DNA from: Vibrio sp. ES.051
Lineage (GTDB): Bacteria > Pseudomonadota > Gammaproteobacteria > Enterobacterales > Vibrionaceae
Length of the DNA: 64,000 bases
NCBI RefSeq assembly: GCF_002563795.1
Contig: NZ_PDJL01000004.1
Span: 62,001 to 126,000, forward strand
Reading direction: 5' to 3'
Both the position numbers and the translations under genes were made by a program. The first letter of the stretch is position 1, and each line of letters opens with the position of its first letter. Positions 1-10,217 of the stretch are shown piece after piece. Below the pieces are notes generated by a model. That model made no database searches and was not told where the DNA came from. It saw only the letters and a list, made by a program, of their open reading frames with translations.

Positions 1-32
1 TCGCAGCCCTAAACAGCGGAAACGTTGTTGAT

Positions 33-108
33 GCGACACTAGCTCAGTTGGTAGAGCGCAACCTTGCCAAGGTTGAGGTCACGAGTTCGAACCTCGTGTG
101 TCGCTCCA
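33..108 (+). tRNA. tRNA-Gly (GCC), array unit 1
   Basis: This 76-nt cloverleaf has a 7-bp acceptor stem, a GCC anticodon inside the loop TTGCCAA, a GTTCGAA T-loop and an encoded 3' CCA. It is the first tRNA in the window. The 32 bases upstream do not end in a tRNA at the spacing used in the other units, so it may be the true first unit, but the array promoter is not in the window. Confidence 0.97.
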
Positions 109-166
109 GTTTCTTTCTTTACAGAAAGTCAGGTCTTCATCGTACCCAACGGTGACACAATACGGA

Positions 167-243
<77 letters not shown>

Positions 244-273
244 CATTTCATTAATAGCGATTGCTGTTAATAT

Positions 274-349
274 GCGACACTAGCTCAGTTGGTAGAGCGC
301 AACCTTGCCAAGGTTGAGGTCACGAGTTCGAACCTCGTGTGTCGCTCCA
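274..349 (+). tRNA. tRNA-Gly (GCC), array unit 2
   Basis: The sequence is identical to the unit 1 tRNA-Gly. It follows the previous tRNA-fMet after a 30-nt spacer. Confidence 0.97.
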
Positions 350-406
350 CTTTCTTTCGTTAGAAAGTAATAGCCTTCATCGTGCTTAACGGTGATACAA
401 TACGGA

Positions 407-483
<77 letters not shown>

Positions 484-513
484 CATTTCATTAATAGCGA
501 TTGCTGTTAATAT

Positions 514-589
514 GCGACACTAGCTCAGTTGGTAGAGCGCAACCTTGCCAAGGTTGAGGTCACGAGTTCGAACCTCGTGTGTCGCTCCA
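514..589 (+). tRNA. tRNA-Gly (GCC), array unit 3
   Basis: An identical copy lying exactly 240 bp after the unit 2 tRNA-Gly. Confidence 0.97.
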
Positions 590-646
590 CTTTCTTTCGT
601 TAGAAAGTAATAGCCTTCATCGTGCTTAACGGTGATACAATACGGA

Positions 647-723
<77 letters not shown>

Positions 724-753
724 CATTTCATTAATAGCGATTGCTGTTAATAT

Positions 754-829
754 GCGACACTAGCTCAGTTGGTAGAGCGCAACCTTGCCAAGGTTGAGGT
801 CACGAGTTCGAACCTCGTGTGTCGCTCCA
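754..829 (+). tRNA. tRNA-Gly (GCC), array unit 4
   Basis: An identical copy, again at a 240-bp period. Confidence 0.97.
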
Positions 830-886
830 CTTTCTTTCGTTAGAAAGTAATAGCCCTCATCGTGCTTAACGATGATACAATACGGA

Positions 887-963
<77 letters not shown>

Positions 964-993
964 CATTTCATTAATAGCGATTGCTGTTAATAT

Positions 994-1069
994 GCGACAC
1001 TAGCTCAGTTGGTAGAGCGCAACCTTGCCAAGGTTGAGGTCACGAGTTCGAACCTCGTGTGTCGCTCCA
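994..1069 (+). tRNA. tRNA-Gly (GCC), array unit 5
   Basis: An identical copy. The spacer after it returns to the unit 1 type. Confidence 0.97.
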
Positions 1070-1127
1070 GTTTCTTTCTTTACAGAAAGTCAGGTCTTCA
1101 TCGTACCCAACGGTGACACAATACGGA

Positions 1128-1204
<77 letters not shown>

Positions 1205-1822
1205 ATTCAAGACGATAATTTACGTGGTTACAGTTTCTCTAATCTTCATTTCGTCTCCGGATGCGTGACCTGATTTATATGGGCATCTCGCAACCAAATC
1301 ACATCGCTCTTTTCATAATGCTGAGAAGCATCAATCCCTAAAAATAAGTTTCAATCCGCATTATATGGTGTCGGACGATTTTGTTCGTGTTTAAAACATG
1401 ATATGAATCGGTTGGCGTATAAGCATAGTGATGTTTGGCGTGTTTTATCTACTTTAATTAACAGAGTTATCCACATACGGCGTTCTGTGGATAAGTTGGT
1501 TGATAAAGTGTTTTTAGCGTAACTTTTTTTGGGGGGAGAGAAAGATCTTTTCGTTATTAAATAACGGCGATGATGAAGAAATAATGCTTAACCCATTGTT
1601 AAATAAAAAGAAAATAAGCTTTTCGTCGGATCGGATGTATTGCGATAGGATCATTACCTTATGTTTTTTTGATCCTAGTCATTTATTCAAGATGTGTTTA
1701 ACTTTTCCCGACAAGTTCTTTTCTATTGATTCTCAAAATTTTTTCCACATTTAAAAATTGAGAACAAGGTCATGAATTGATCATGCAAAATTCATTTCAA
1801 TCTCTTGCATATAGGCTACGCA
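1205..1822. other. 618-bp gene-free gap between tRNA array and queG
   Basis: No convincing coding sequence is present. The stretch is AT-rich and holds two perfect DnaA boxes in inverted orientation (1467-1494), plus a one-mismatch box TTTTCCACA at 1741-1749. By position (tRNA-Gly cluster on one side, queG on the other) it corresponds to the E. coli segment that carries datA, the DnaA-titrating and ATP-hydrolysis locus. No clear IHF consensus site was found by eye. Confidence 0.6.
1467..1494. promoter_or_regulatory. Inverted pair of perfect DnaA boxes
   Basis: TTATCCACA lies at 1467-1475 and its reverse complement TGTGGATAA at 1486-1494, separated by 10 bp. Both match the high-affinity R1-type consensus exactly. 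The pair also forms a 9-bp dyad. The proposed role, DnaA binding at a datA-like locus, rests on synteny and is inference. Confidence 0.6.
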
Positions 1823-2950
1823 TTATGCGTCTCTTGGTAAGCCCTTCTCGATAATTCTGATTAAGCGCTTTTTCTTTGTCTCTATAGATATTTTGTCTTC
1901 AATAGGGAGCTGATTCAGTTGCTGGGCAAGCGCCCATTCGATGTGTTCATCAAGTAATTTACTTTCACCTTGCCGAGTTTCCAGAGCATCAATGACTCGT
2001 TGACTGTATTCGGCATTGCCAAGTGCGACAGCAATATTACGTAGCCACTGTAAATGTCCTATTCGACGAATAGCAGAGCCTTCCATTGCTTTTAGAAAGG
2101 TCACTTCATCCCAGTAAAACATAGCAACTAGGTCAGGATTGCTGACACTTTCACGGCGATGAAAATCACGTTGCTCGGTTATATCGGCGTAGCGATTCCA
2201 AGGACACACCAGCTGGCAATCATCACAACCATAGATTCGGTTACCGATAGGTTTGCGAAATTCTTCTGGGATAACCCCATTAAACTCAATCGTCAGATAA
2301 GAAATGCAGCGTCTTGCATCGACGACTTTGTCTTCAACGATCGCTTGAGTTGGGCATGATGTAATACACGCTGTGCATTTCCCACACTGGTCGGTACTGG
2401 GTTCGTCCACTGGTAGCGGCAGATCAATCAGAAGTTCACCTAAGAAGAACCACGAGCCACATTCTTTATCTAAAATGAGAGAGTGCTTACCTGTCCAGCC
2501 TAGCCCGGCTTTTTGGGCAAGAGGACGTTCTAATATCGGGGCGGAATCAACAAAAGGGCGGTAACCATATTGACCAACCTCTTGTTCGATTAATTTCCCC
2601 AACTTGCTGAGCTGTTTGCGTACCAGTTTATGATAATCGCGTCCTAGCGCATAACGGCTAATGTAAGCGTGATTTTTATTCGCGAGATTGGATGCAAACT
2701 GTGCTTCTGGTGGGAGATAGTCCATCCGCACGCTAATGACGCGCATCGTTCCTGCTAACAGCTCCGAAGGTCGGGCGCGCATCATTCCATGACGAGCCAT
2801 CCAGTCCATCGAACCGTGATAACCGGCGTCGAGCCATTTCTGGAGTGCGGCTTCATGCTCACTAAGGTCAACATCGCAGATTCCGACTTTTTGAAAGCCA
2901 AGCTCTTTTCCCCAAATTTTGATTTGTTGTGCGAGTTGTTCGTTGTTCAT
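1823..2950 (-). CDS. queG: Epoxyqueuosine reductase QueG
   Basis: This cobalamin- and Fe-S-dependent cytosolic enzyme reduces epoxyqueuosine to queuosine, the last step in making the wobble base of GUN-anticodon tRNAs. The 375-residue product has two ferredoxin-like cysteine clusters: CGKCTACITSCP and, further on, CDDCQLVCPWN, which together can ligate two 4Fe-4S clusters. The ATG at 2950 is chosen because GGTGG lies 5 nt upstream; an in-frame TTG at 2962 is the alternative. The gene diverges from tsaE. In E. coli nnr lies between these two genes; here it is absent. Confidence 0.95.
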   Translation of the reverse strand: MNNEQLAQQIKIWGKELGFQKVGICDVDLSEHEAALQKWLDAGYHGSMDWMARHGMMRARPSELLAGTMRVISVRMDYLPPEAQFASNLANKNHAYISRYALGRDYHKLVRKQLSKLGKLIEQEVGQYGYRPFVDSAPILERPLAQKAGLGWTGKHSLILDKECGSWFFLGELLIDLPLPVDEPSTDQCGKCTACITSCPTQAIVEDKVVDARRCISYLTIEFNGVIPEEFRKPIGNRIYGCDDCQLVCPWNRYADITEQRDFHRRESVSNPDLVAMFYWDEVTFLKAMEGSAIRRIGHLQWLRNIAVALGNAEYSQRVIDALETRQGESKLLDEHIEWALAQQLNQLPIEDKISIETKKKRLIRIIEKGLPRDA

Positions 2951-3274
2951 GTTAACCACCAAAATAAATGGGGGCGGATCTTAACGGATCTCTAGCTTTG
3001 GTGCTACCTAGTTATGTTCGTTTTTGGGCTTGCCACAGCACTTCACTTTTCTTCTTGAGCTCGTGTCGGTGGCATCGCTTTGAATCCTGCATTTTGAAGT
3101 TATTTAAGTATATTATACATCTAGACTGATATTGCGGAGGTTAAGATACAATTGTGATACAACTTTTTTCGCACATATGACATTTGAAAGCTTGTCTCTC
3201 AAAACCAACACGGTTTACTATCCCTGTTCTTTTGATTTTTATATAGTCAGCGATCATTAGTTAGAGAAGCATCA
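2951..3274. other. Divergent queG/tsaE intergenic region lacking nnr
   Basis: About 320 bp must hold promoters for both directions, but no pair of -35/-10 boxes stands out. A gene for the NAD(P)HX epimerase/dehydratase Nnr occupies this position in E. coli. No ORF of the needed size, and no recognisable remnant, is present here. Confidence 0.5.
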
Positions 3275-3739
3275 ATGAGCACGAAACAATTTAATTTAAA
3301 AGATGAACACGATACGGTAGCTCTGGGTGCCGCATTGGCTCACCTTTGTTCTCAACAAACCACGATCTATCTGCATGGTGATTTGGGGGCGGGTAAAACG
3401 ACCTTCAGCCGTGGTTTTGTCCGTGCTCTTGGGCATCAAGGTAATGTAAAAAGTCCGACTTATACCTTAGTCGAACCGTATCAATTGGATAAGTGGCAAG
3501 TTTATCATTTCGATCTTTATCGTCTTGCTGATCCTGAAGAGCTTGAGTTTATGGGTATTCGAGATTACTTCACTGACGATGCCATTTGTTTAGTTGAATG
3601 GCCTGAAAAAGGGCATGGTTTGCTGCCTCAGCCGGATCTTGATGTGAACCTTCGCTATCAAGGTGAGCAGCGTGTTGCCGAACTAACCGCGAACAATAAT
3701 TATGGCATGCAGTTACTTAGTCGATTGGAGCAATGTTGA
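3275..3739 (+). CDS. tsaE: tRNA t6A biosynthesis ATPase TsaE
   Basis: TsaE is the ATPase partner of TsaB and TsaD in making N6-threonylcarbamoyladenosine at position 37 of ANN-decoding tRNAs. The 154-residue protein has a Walker A motif GDLGAGKTT at residues 35-43 and the family's [10 protein letters not shown] and HFDLYRL stretches. The length is typical. Its stop codon overlaps the amiB start by 7 bp, which suggests translational coupling. It heads the tsaE-amiB-mutL-miaA-hfq-hflXKC cluster common to gammaproteobacteria. Confidence 0.96.
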   Translation: MSTKQFNLKDEHDTVALGAALAHLCSQQTTIYLHGDLGAGKTTFSRGFVRALGHQGNVKSPTYTLVEPYQLDKWQVYHFDLYRLADPEELEFMGIRDYFTDDAICLVEWPEKGHGLLPQPDLDVNLRYQGEQRVAELTANNNYGMQLLSRLEQC

Positions 3740-5448
3740 GTTTTTTAAATTTTAGAGTGGTGGCGACGTTTGTCGCCACTTTTCTCCTTATCATCCCCAA
3801 CTTAGCATTTGCTAACGTCGTTAAGAGCTTTCGAGTTTGGCCTTCACCAGATGAAACCCGTGTTGTCATCGATTTAGGCTCGGAAGCGGACTATTCCTAT
3901 TTCTCATTATCTGGACCGGATCGCCTTGTGGTGGATCTGAAAAACACCACGATGCAAGCGAAGTTGCCAGTCACGGTTTCTGATAGCCCTGTCCTGAAGC
4001 TCGTACGTAAAAGCACTCCGCCAGAAAAGGGGACGTATCGTTTGGTCTTTGAGCTCAAAAGAAGTGCTCAAGCAGAGTTATTTACATTAAGTCCGACACC
4101 TGGAGGGCAATATGGCCATCGTTTGGTGCTTGATCTATCACACGGTAAGAAAAAGTCGACATCGGCCTCCAAGGCGAGTAAAGCATCTGCAAACAGTAAA
4201 AACATGAGTACAGTGCAACGTGCTCAAGAAGTGTTGATTGTGATCGATCCCGGTCATGGTGGTGAAGATCCCGGTTCAATTGGTCCGTCTCGTCGTAAGT
4301 ATGAGAAGGACGCGGTATTAAGTATCTCTCGTAAAATAGCGGCTCAGCTTGATGCAACGCCGGGAATCAAAACCCGAATGACTCGTACTGGGGACTATTT
4401 TGTTAACTTGAATCGTCGCGTCGCGATTGCTCGGGAAAATGACGCACATTTGCTAATCTCCGTTCACGCAGATGCGTTTACGTCTCCTAAGCCACGTGGA
4501 GGTTCCGTTTTCGTTTTGAACACTCGCCGTGCAAACACCGAGATTGCTCGCTGGGTTGAAAATCATGAGAAGCAATCGGAATTGTTAGGTGGTTCGGGTA
4601 ATGCCTTTGCCACTAAGACCAAAGATCGTAACGTGAACCAAACCTTATTGGATCTGCAGTTTAGCCATTCAAAGAAAGAAGGCTATAACCTCGCGACCGA
4701 GATTTTGGGTGAAATGGGACGCGTTGCGCACTTGCACAATACGAAGCCAATCAATACCAGTCTCGCGGTCTTGCGTTCTCCGCAAATTCCATCTGTACTG
4801 GTGGAAACAGGGTTTATCTCCAACCCTACGGAAGAGCGATTGCTCTTCCAACGAGCCCATCAGGATAAGTTGGCCCAAGCGATCACCAAGGCAGTAGTGC
4901 AATATTTGAAAAAGAACCCACCAGAAGGCACGGTATTTTCGCCTTCAGCGAAACCGCTGGTGCACGTAGTTAAACGCGGAGAATCTTTGTCGGTGATTGC
5001 GCATCAATATGGAACTAGCTCAAAGGCGCTGATGTCGGCAAACAAATTGAAGTCGACAGGGTTGGCAATAGGTCAGAAACTCAGAATTCCTTCGACTGGC
5101 TCGATTAAGGTGCCAAGTAAACCGATTACGGTTGAGACAGAAACCATTACTCATACGGTTAAGCCTGGGGAGTACTTAGGTAAAATTGCGAGCCATTATA
5201 AAGTGAAAGTATCTGACATCCGGCGTGAGAACCACTTGAAGTCTGATACCTTATGGGTGGGACAGAAGCTCAAAATTACCGTTGCAGTCAAAGACAAGCC
5301 GATTCGTAAGCACAAAGTGTCTCGAGGTGAATATCTTGGTAAGATAGCTGCTAAATACGGAGTCAGCGTCTCAAGCATTCGTAAAGCCAATAACTTACGC
5401 TCAGACCAACTTTCTGTAGGGCAGTTCTTGATCATTCCAAATAAGTAA
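3733..5448 (+). CDS. amiB: N-acetylmuramoyl-L-alanine amidase AmiB with three LysM domains
   Basis: This periplasmic zinc amidase cleaves septal peptidoglycan cross-bridges so that daughter cells can separate. In E. coli it is activated by EnvC. The 571-residue protein has a signal peptide (about 1-27, ending LAFA), an AMIN domain (about 29-135), a Ser/Lys-rich linker, and an amidase_3 domain with zinc ligands H175, E191 and H245 and catalytic E358. Three LysM domains follow (about 408-453, 472-516, 524-569). Three repeats make it longer than E. coli AmiB. In V. cholerae AmiB is known to be a major, EnvC/NlpD-activated division amidase. Confidence 0.95.
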   Translation: MLSFLNFRVVATFVATFLLIIPNLAFANVVKSFRVWPSPDETRVVIDLGSEADYSYFSLSGPDRLVVDLKNTTMQAKLPVTVSDSPVLKLVRKSTPPEKGTYRLVFELKRSAQAELFTLSPTPGGQYGHRLVLDLSHGKKKSTSASKASKASANSKNMSTVQRAQEVLIVIDPGHGGEDPGSIGPSRRKYEKDAVLSISRKIAAQLDATPGIKTRMTRTGDYFVNLNRRVAIARENDAHLLISVHADAFTSPKPRGGSVFVLNTRRANTEIARWVENHEKQSELLGGSGNAFATKTKDRNVNQTLLDLQFSHSKKEGYNLATEILGEMGRVAHLHNTKPINTSLAVLRSPQIPSVLVETGFISNPTEERLLFQRAHQDKLAQAITKAVVQYLKKNPPEGTVFSPSAKPLVHVVKRGESLSVIAHQYGTSSKALMSANKLKSTGLAIGQKLRIPSTGSIKVPSKPITVETETITHTVKPGEYLGKIASHYKVKVSDIRRENHLKSDTLWVGQKLKITVAVKDKPIRKHKVSRGEYLGKIAAKYGVSVSSIRKANNLRSDQLSVGQFLIIPNK

Positions 5449-5466
5449 GTGAGCTTTTAAGTCATT

Positions 5467-7458
5467 ATGACGATTAAAATTTTGCCAGCGAGGTTAGCAA
5501 ACCAAATAGCCGCAGGGGAAGTGGTCGAGAGACCTGCCTCAGTGATCAAAGAGCTGGTTGAAAATAGCCTTGATTCAGGTGCAACTCGAATCGATATCGA
5601 TATCGAGAAAGGGGGGGCTAAGCTTATTCGGGTTCGCGATAACGGCAAAGGTATCACGAAAGATGAGCTTGGCTTAGCACTTAGTCGTCATGCAACGTCG
5701 AAGATACACACCTTAGATGATCTCGAAGCGATCATGAGCTTAGGGTTTCGTGGGGAAGCGTTAGCGAGTATTAGCTCCGTATCGCGTTTGACTCTCACGT
5801 CGCGACCAGCGACGCAAGAGGAGGCTTGGAGTGCTTACTCTGAAGGGCGAGATATGCAGGTCAAACTTCAGCCGGCCGCGCACCCAATTGGCACCACTGT
5901 CGAAGTGTTGGATTTATTTTTTAATACGCCTGCTCGTCGTAAGTTCCTTCGTACCGAGAAAACTGAATTTGCTCATATTGATGAATTACTCAAGCGTATC
6001 GCTTTAAGTCGTTTTGATGCCACCATCAATGTGCGACATAACGGTAAAATCATTCGTCAATACCGTGCGGCGAAAAATCAGCCGCAAACCGAGAAGCGTA
6101 TTGCGGCGGTATGTGGCAATGCCTTTGTCCGCCATATGTTGAGGGTTGAGCTGGAACACCAAGGCTTAAAACTACATGGGTGGATAACAACGCCAGATGG
6201 CGCAAGGCAGCAAAGCGATTTGCAGTACTGTTATGTCAATGGCCGTATGATGCGTGACAAGCTGATCAATCACGCGATTCGTCAGAGTTACGAAACCAGC
6301 TTAAAACCGGATCAATTTGCCGCATACGTTCTCTTTATCGAGCTTGATCCGCATCAGGTGGATGTCAATGTTCATCCTGCTAAGCATGAGGTGCGTTTCC
6401 ATCAAGCTCGCTTAGTGCATGATTTTATTTATCAAGCACTCACAGATGCCTTGGCGCAAAGCGCAGTGATAGAAAAGCCACACGTTAACGAATCAGCGTT
6501 CCATCACGCTGAACCTGCGCAAGATATTAACTCGCCTTCAGAAGTGCCTGTAGCTGAGGCGACGCCTGTACCGGAACGTGTCTATCAAGCGATAGACAAC
6601 ACGCCTGCTTATCCAGGACGCCGCGATTACGAATCGAAATCCGCCTCGCATACATCGGCCGACTCCTCGGTAAGAGAGCCGCGCGTTGCCGAATCATTCA
6701 AACGTAATGACTGGGTGGAATCCAAGCCAGCGCCAACACAAAACCAAGCACGTCATATTGAGTCTGCTCCAAACAAGCAAGAAGTTCGCGCCTATCATGA
6801 GTTGTTGAAAACACCGGAATCACATCCTCAAACGACTGCTGAAAAAACCGAAGTTGCTTACAGTGGTGAAGCTCAACAACCTCCAGTAAACGCATTGGGT
6901 AAAGCGTTGGCAATGGTCGAAGAGCAGTACGTATTGATGAGTAGCGACAGCGGTGCGACCTTAGTCTCGTTATCACGAGCGGAGTTTTATCGTATAAAAG
7001 GGCAACTAACGCCAAGTGAGGGGCCATTGAAGGCGCAGCCATTACTGGTGCCATTATCGATTAAGTTGGATGTCGAGTTGGTGAAGCTGGCTCAAGATTA
7101 CCAGCAAGATTTGGCTTTGTTAGGAGTTCAACTGAAGGCTAGAAATGAGCAAGCCTTAATGATCATGGGGGTTCCAGCCCCTTTACGCCAACAAAACTTA
7201 CAAAATTTGATACCAGATCTGTTATCTTACGTGCAATCTTGTGTGAAGGAAGAGATAGCCACGGCTCAGGTGCTATCCGAGTTGATCGATTGGCTGGCAT
7301 TGCAGGTCACAAAGGTGAAGAGCCACTATACTTTTTCCGAAGCGATTCAAATTATTGCGGAACTTGAACAGCTAAGGCATGGTCAATTGCCATTAGAAGA
7401 TACGAAATTTGTATCTATTGTTGATTTCTCTGCCACGATAGCCAAATTAAAACCATGA
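5467..7458 (+). CDS. mutL: DNA mismatch repair protein MutL
   Basis: MutL links MutS mismatch recognition to MutH nicking and UvrD unwinding in methyl-directed repair. The 663-residue product has the GHKL ATPase motifs in order: [15 protein letters not shown] and [11 protein letters not shown] variable, proline-rich linker (about 340-470) and a C-terminal dimerisation domain follow. The DQHAxxxR endonuclease motif of MutH-lacking bacteria is not seen, as expected for a Dam/MutH organism. Its stop overlaps the miaA start in an ATGA. Confidence 0.96.
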   Translation: MTIKILPARLANQIAAGEVVERPASVIKELVENSLDSGATRIDIDIEKGGAKLIRVRDNGKGITKDELGLALSRHATSKIHTLDDLEAIMSLGFRGEALASISSVSRLTLTSRPATQEEAWSAYSEGRDMQVKLQPAAHPIGTTVEVLDLFFNTPARRKFLRTEKTEFAHIDELLKRIALSRFDATINVRHNGKIIRQYRAAKNQPQTEKRIAAVCGNAFVRHMLRVELEHQGLKLHGWITTPDGARQQSDLQYCYVNGRMMRDKLINHAIRQSYETSLKPDQFAAYVLFIELDPHQVDVNVHPAKHEVRFHQARLVHDFIYQALTDALAQSAVIEKPHVNESAFHHAEPAQDINSPSEVPVAEATPVPERVYQAIDNTPAYPGRRDYESKSASHTSADSSVREPRVAESFKRNDWVESKPAPTQNQARHIESAPNKQEVRAYHELLKTPESHPQTTAEKTEVAYSGEAQQPPVNALGKALAMVEEQYVLMSSDSGATLVSLSRAEFYRIKGQLTPSEGPLKAQPLLVPLSIKLDVELVKLAQDYQQDLALLGVQLKARNEQALMIMGVPAPLRQQNLQNLIPDLLSYVQSCVKEEIATAQVLSELIDWLALQVTKVKSHYTFSEAIQIIAELEQLRHGQLPLEDTKFVSIVDFSATIAKLKP

Positions 7459-8387
7459 CAGATAAACTCCCTTTGGCTCTTTTTTTGATGGGGCCGACTG
7501 CATCAGGCAAAACAGAGCTTGCGATTCGTCTTCGCCAAAAGTTTCCTGTTGAGATCATCAGTGTCGATTCTGCTTTGATATATAAGGGAATGGACATCGG
7601 CACGGCGAAGCCAGACGAAAAAGAGTTAAGTTTAGCACCTCATCGCTTGATTGATATCTTAGACCCAAGCGAATCTTACTCAGTAGCGGACTTTCGCCGA
7701 GATGCATTACAGGCGATGGATGATATTGTTGCAGAAGGAAAAATCCCACTTCTTGTCGGTGGGACGATGCTGTATTACAAGGCGTTACTTGAAGGCTTAT
7801 CCCCACTTCCGGCTGCAAACCCTGATATTCGCCAGCAAATTGAACAAGAAGCATTGACTAAAGGTTGGTCAGTGTTGCACGATGAACTCAAAGAGGTTGA
7901 TCCTGTGTCAGCTGCGAGAATTCACCCCAATGATCCGCAGCGTTTGTCTAGGGCATTGGAAGTTTTTCGTATTTCAGGTAAAACTTTGACTGAGTTGACT
8001 CAAACCAAAGGTGACAGCCTACCGTATCGTGTCAAACAGTTTGCAATAGCCCCCAAGGATAGGGCAGAACTTCATCGCCGAATTGAGTTGCGCTTCGAGA
8101 AGATGATGGAAGCGGGTTTTGAAGATGAAATAAAAGCATTGTATGCACGTGAAGATCTTCACCCTGATCTTCCTTCAATACGATGCGTCGGTTATCGGCA
8201 GATGTGGGAGTATTTAGACGGGGAGTGTACACGTGACGAAGCAGTGTTTCGTGGGGTATGCGCGACTCGTCAATTGGCCAAGCGTCAAATCACCTGGTTA
8301 CGCAGCTGGGATGACTTAACTTGGTTGGATAGCGAGAGCATTGAACAGGCATTGGAAACGATGTCAGAAGCAATAGCATCTGTTTGA
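7455..8387 (+). CDS. miaA: tRNA dimethylallyltransferase MiaA
   Basis: MiaA transfers a dimethylallyl group to A37 of tRNAs that read codons starting with U, the first step toward ms2i6A. The P-loop GPTASGKT is at residues 13-20, followed by the [16 protein letters not shown] segment typical of the family. Length is 310 residues, close to E. coli MiaA. The start codon overlaps the mutL stop by 4 bp, so translation is probably coupled. In E. coli, promoters inside miaA drive hfq; equivalents were not resolved here. Confidence 0.96.
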   Translation: MTDKLPLALFLMGPTASGKTELAIRLRQKFPVEIISVDSALIYKGMDIGTAKPDEKELSLAPHRLIDILDPSESYSVADFRRDALQAMDDIVAEGKIPLLVGGTMLYYKALLEGLSPLPAANPDIRQQIEQEALTKGWSVLHDELKEVDPVSAARIHPNDPQRLSRALEVFRISGKTLTELTQTKGDSLPYRVKQFAIAPKDRAELHRRIELRFEKMMEAGFEDEIKALYAREDLHPDLPSIRCVGYRQMWEYLDGECTRDEAVFRGVCATRQLAKRQITWLRSWDDLTWLDSESIEQALETMSEAIASV

Positions 8388-8541
8388 CATAGCTGTGTAT
8401 AATGTGATCGTTTTTGCGTGAATGCACTCTCCAAGGATCTGTTGTTGGCAGTTTTTATACTATGCTGCTAATTACTTAGAGTGCATTTTTGATTCGTTTA
8501 GCTCAGATGCAAAAGCAGTATTTTTTGCATTGCACCACTAG

Positions 8542-8844
<303 letters not shown>

Positions 8845-8882
8845 TTTTTCATCGAGTATTTTTAAAATAAGGAGTTGATTGC

Positions 8883-10172
8883 TTGTTTGACCGTTATGAA
8901 TCCGGTGAGCGAGCCGTACTTGTTCATATCAACTTCACGCAAGAAGGTGAGTGGGAAGATCTGGCTGAGCTCGAAATGCTGGTTTCTTCTGCTGGGGTAG
9001 AGGCGCTACAAGTTGTGACTGGTAGTCGTCAATCCCCACACCCGAAATACTATGTCGGAGAGGGTAAGGCCCAAGAAATTGCTACTGCGGTGCAATCGAC
9101 GGGTGCCGAAATTGTGATTTTTAATCACGCCCTCTCTCCTGCCCAAGAACGCAACCTCGAAGCACTGTGCCAATGTCGAGTTCTCGACCGCACTGGTCTT
9201 ATTCTCGATATCTTTGCTCAACGAGCTCGAACACACGAAGGTAAGCTACAGGTAGAGCTGGCTCAACTTCGTCACATATCTAGTCGTTTGATTCGTGGTT
9301 GGACACACCTTGAAAGGCAGAAAGGTGGTATTGGTTTACGTGGGCCGGGTGAAACCCAGCTGGAAACCGACCGTCGCCTATTGCGTGACAGAATCAAAGC
9401 CATCCTGCGCCGCTTAGATAAAGTATCCAAGCAGCGTGAACAAGGACGCCGTGCCCGAAATCGAGCTGAAATCCCAACGGTTTCTCTCGTGGGTTACACC
9501 AACGCGGGTAAGTCGACACTCTTCAACCGTATAACAGAAGCTGGCGTGTATGCCGCGGATCAACTATTTGCTACTTTGGACCCGACTTTACGTAAGATCG
9601 AATTAGCGGATGTTGGCCCTGCCATACTGGCAGACACGGTTGGTTTTATTCGACATTTGCCTCACGATTTGGTTGCTGCCTTCAAAGCAACCTTGCAGGA
9701 AACGCAAGAAGCTGACATTTTGTTACATGTTGTTGATGCCAGTGACGAGCGTTTTCGTGAGAATATTCAAGCTGTTCATGAAGTGCTGGAAGAGATCGAC
9801 GCACACGAAGTGCCGACGCTAGTCGTCATGAACAAAATCGACAATCTAGATTCGCAGAAACCGCGTATAGAGCGAGATGAGGAAGGCGTGCCTCGTGCAG
9901 TTTGGGTTTCAGCAATGGAAGGAGTAGGCATTGATCTGCTATTTGAGGCACTGACCGAACGTTTAGCGTCCCAAATGGTTGAGTATCAGTTGCGAATTCC
10001 TCCACAGTCTCAAGGACGATTACGTAGTACCTTCTTTCAAATGAAGTGTATCCAACGTGAAGAATATGACCCGGATGGTAACTTGCTGATCGATATTCGA
10101 ATGCAGCAAGTAGATTGGTCTAGACTTGAAAAAAGAGAAGGGGCAGTTTTGACTGGCTTTATAGTCACTTAA
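8883..10172 (+). CDS. hflX: Ribosome-associated GTPase HflX
   Basis: HflX is a ribosome-splitting, stress-related GTPase that binds the 50S subunit. The 429-residue protein has the N-terminal HflX domain, the linker GLRGPGETQLETDRR, and a G domain with G1 GYTNAGKST (204-212), G3 DTVGF and G4 NKID. The start is TTG, preceded by AAGGAG at good spacing; the first residues, MFDRYESGE, match the family N-terminus. It lies 38 bp after hfq and is likely co-transcribed with it. Confidence 0.95.
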   Translation: MFDRYESGERAVLVHINFTQEGEWEDLAELEMLVSSAGVEALQVVTGSRQSPHPKYYVGEGKAQEIATAVQSTGAEIVIFNHALSPAQERNLEALCQCRVLDRTGLILDIFAQRARTHEGKLQVELAQLRHISSRLIRGWTHLERQKGGIGLRGPGETQLETDRRLLRDRIKAILRRLDKVSKQREQGRRARNRAEIPTVSLVGYTNAGKSTLFNRITEAGVYAADQLFATLDPTLRKIELADVGPAILADTVGFIRHLPHDLVAAFKATLQETQEADILLHVVDASDERFRENIQAVHEVLEEIDAHEVPTLVVMNKIDNLDSQKPRIERDEEGVPRAVWVSAMEGVGIDLLFEALTERLASQMVEYQLRIPPQSQGRLRSTFFQMKCIQREEYDPDGNLLIDIRMQQVDWSRLEKREGAVLTGFIVT

Positions 10173-10217
10173 AGGACTGCTACAGTATAACGTCATATCA
10201 AATGATGGAGCTTTCTA

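Noticed and set aside
8384..8403. TTGACA and TATAAT just after miaA as an hfq promoter
   Set aside because: The two boxes are only 8 bp apart, so they cannot form one sigma-70 promoter. The TATAAT alone may still be a -10.
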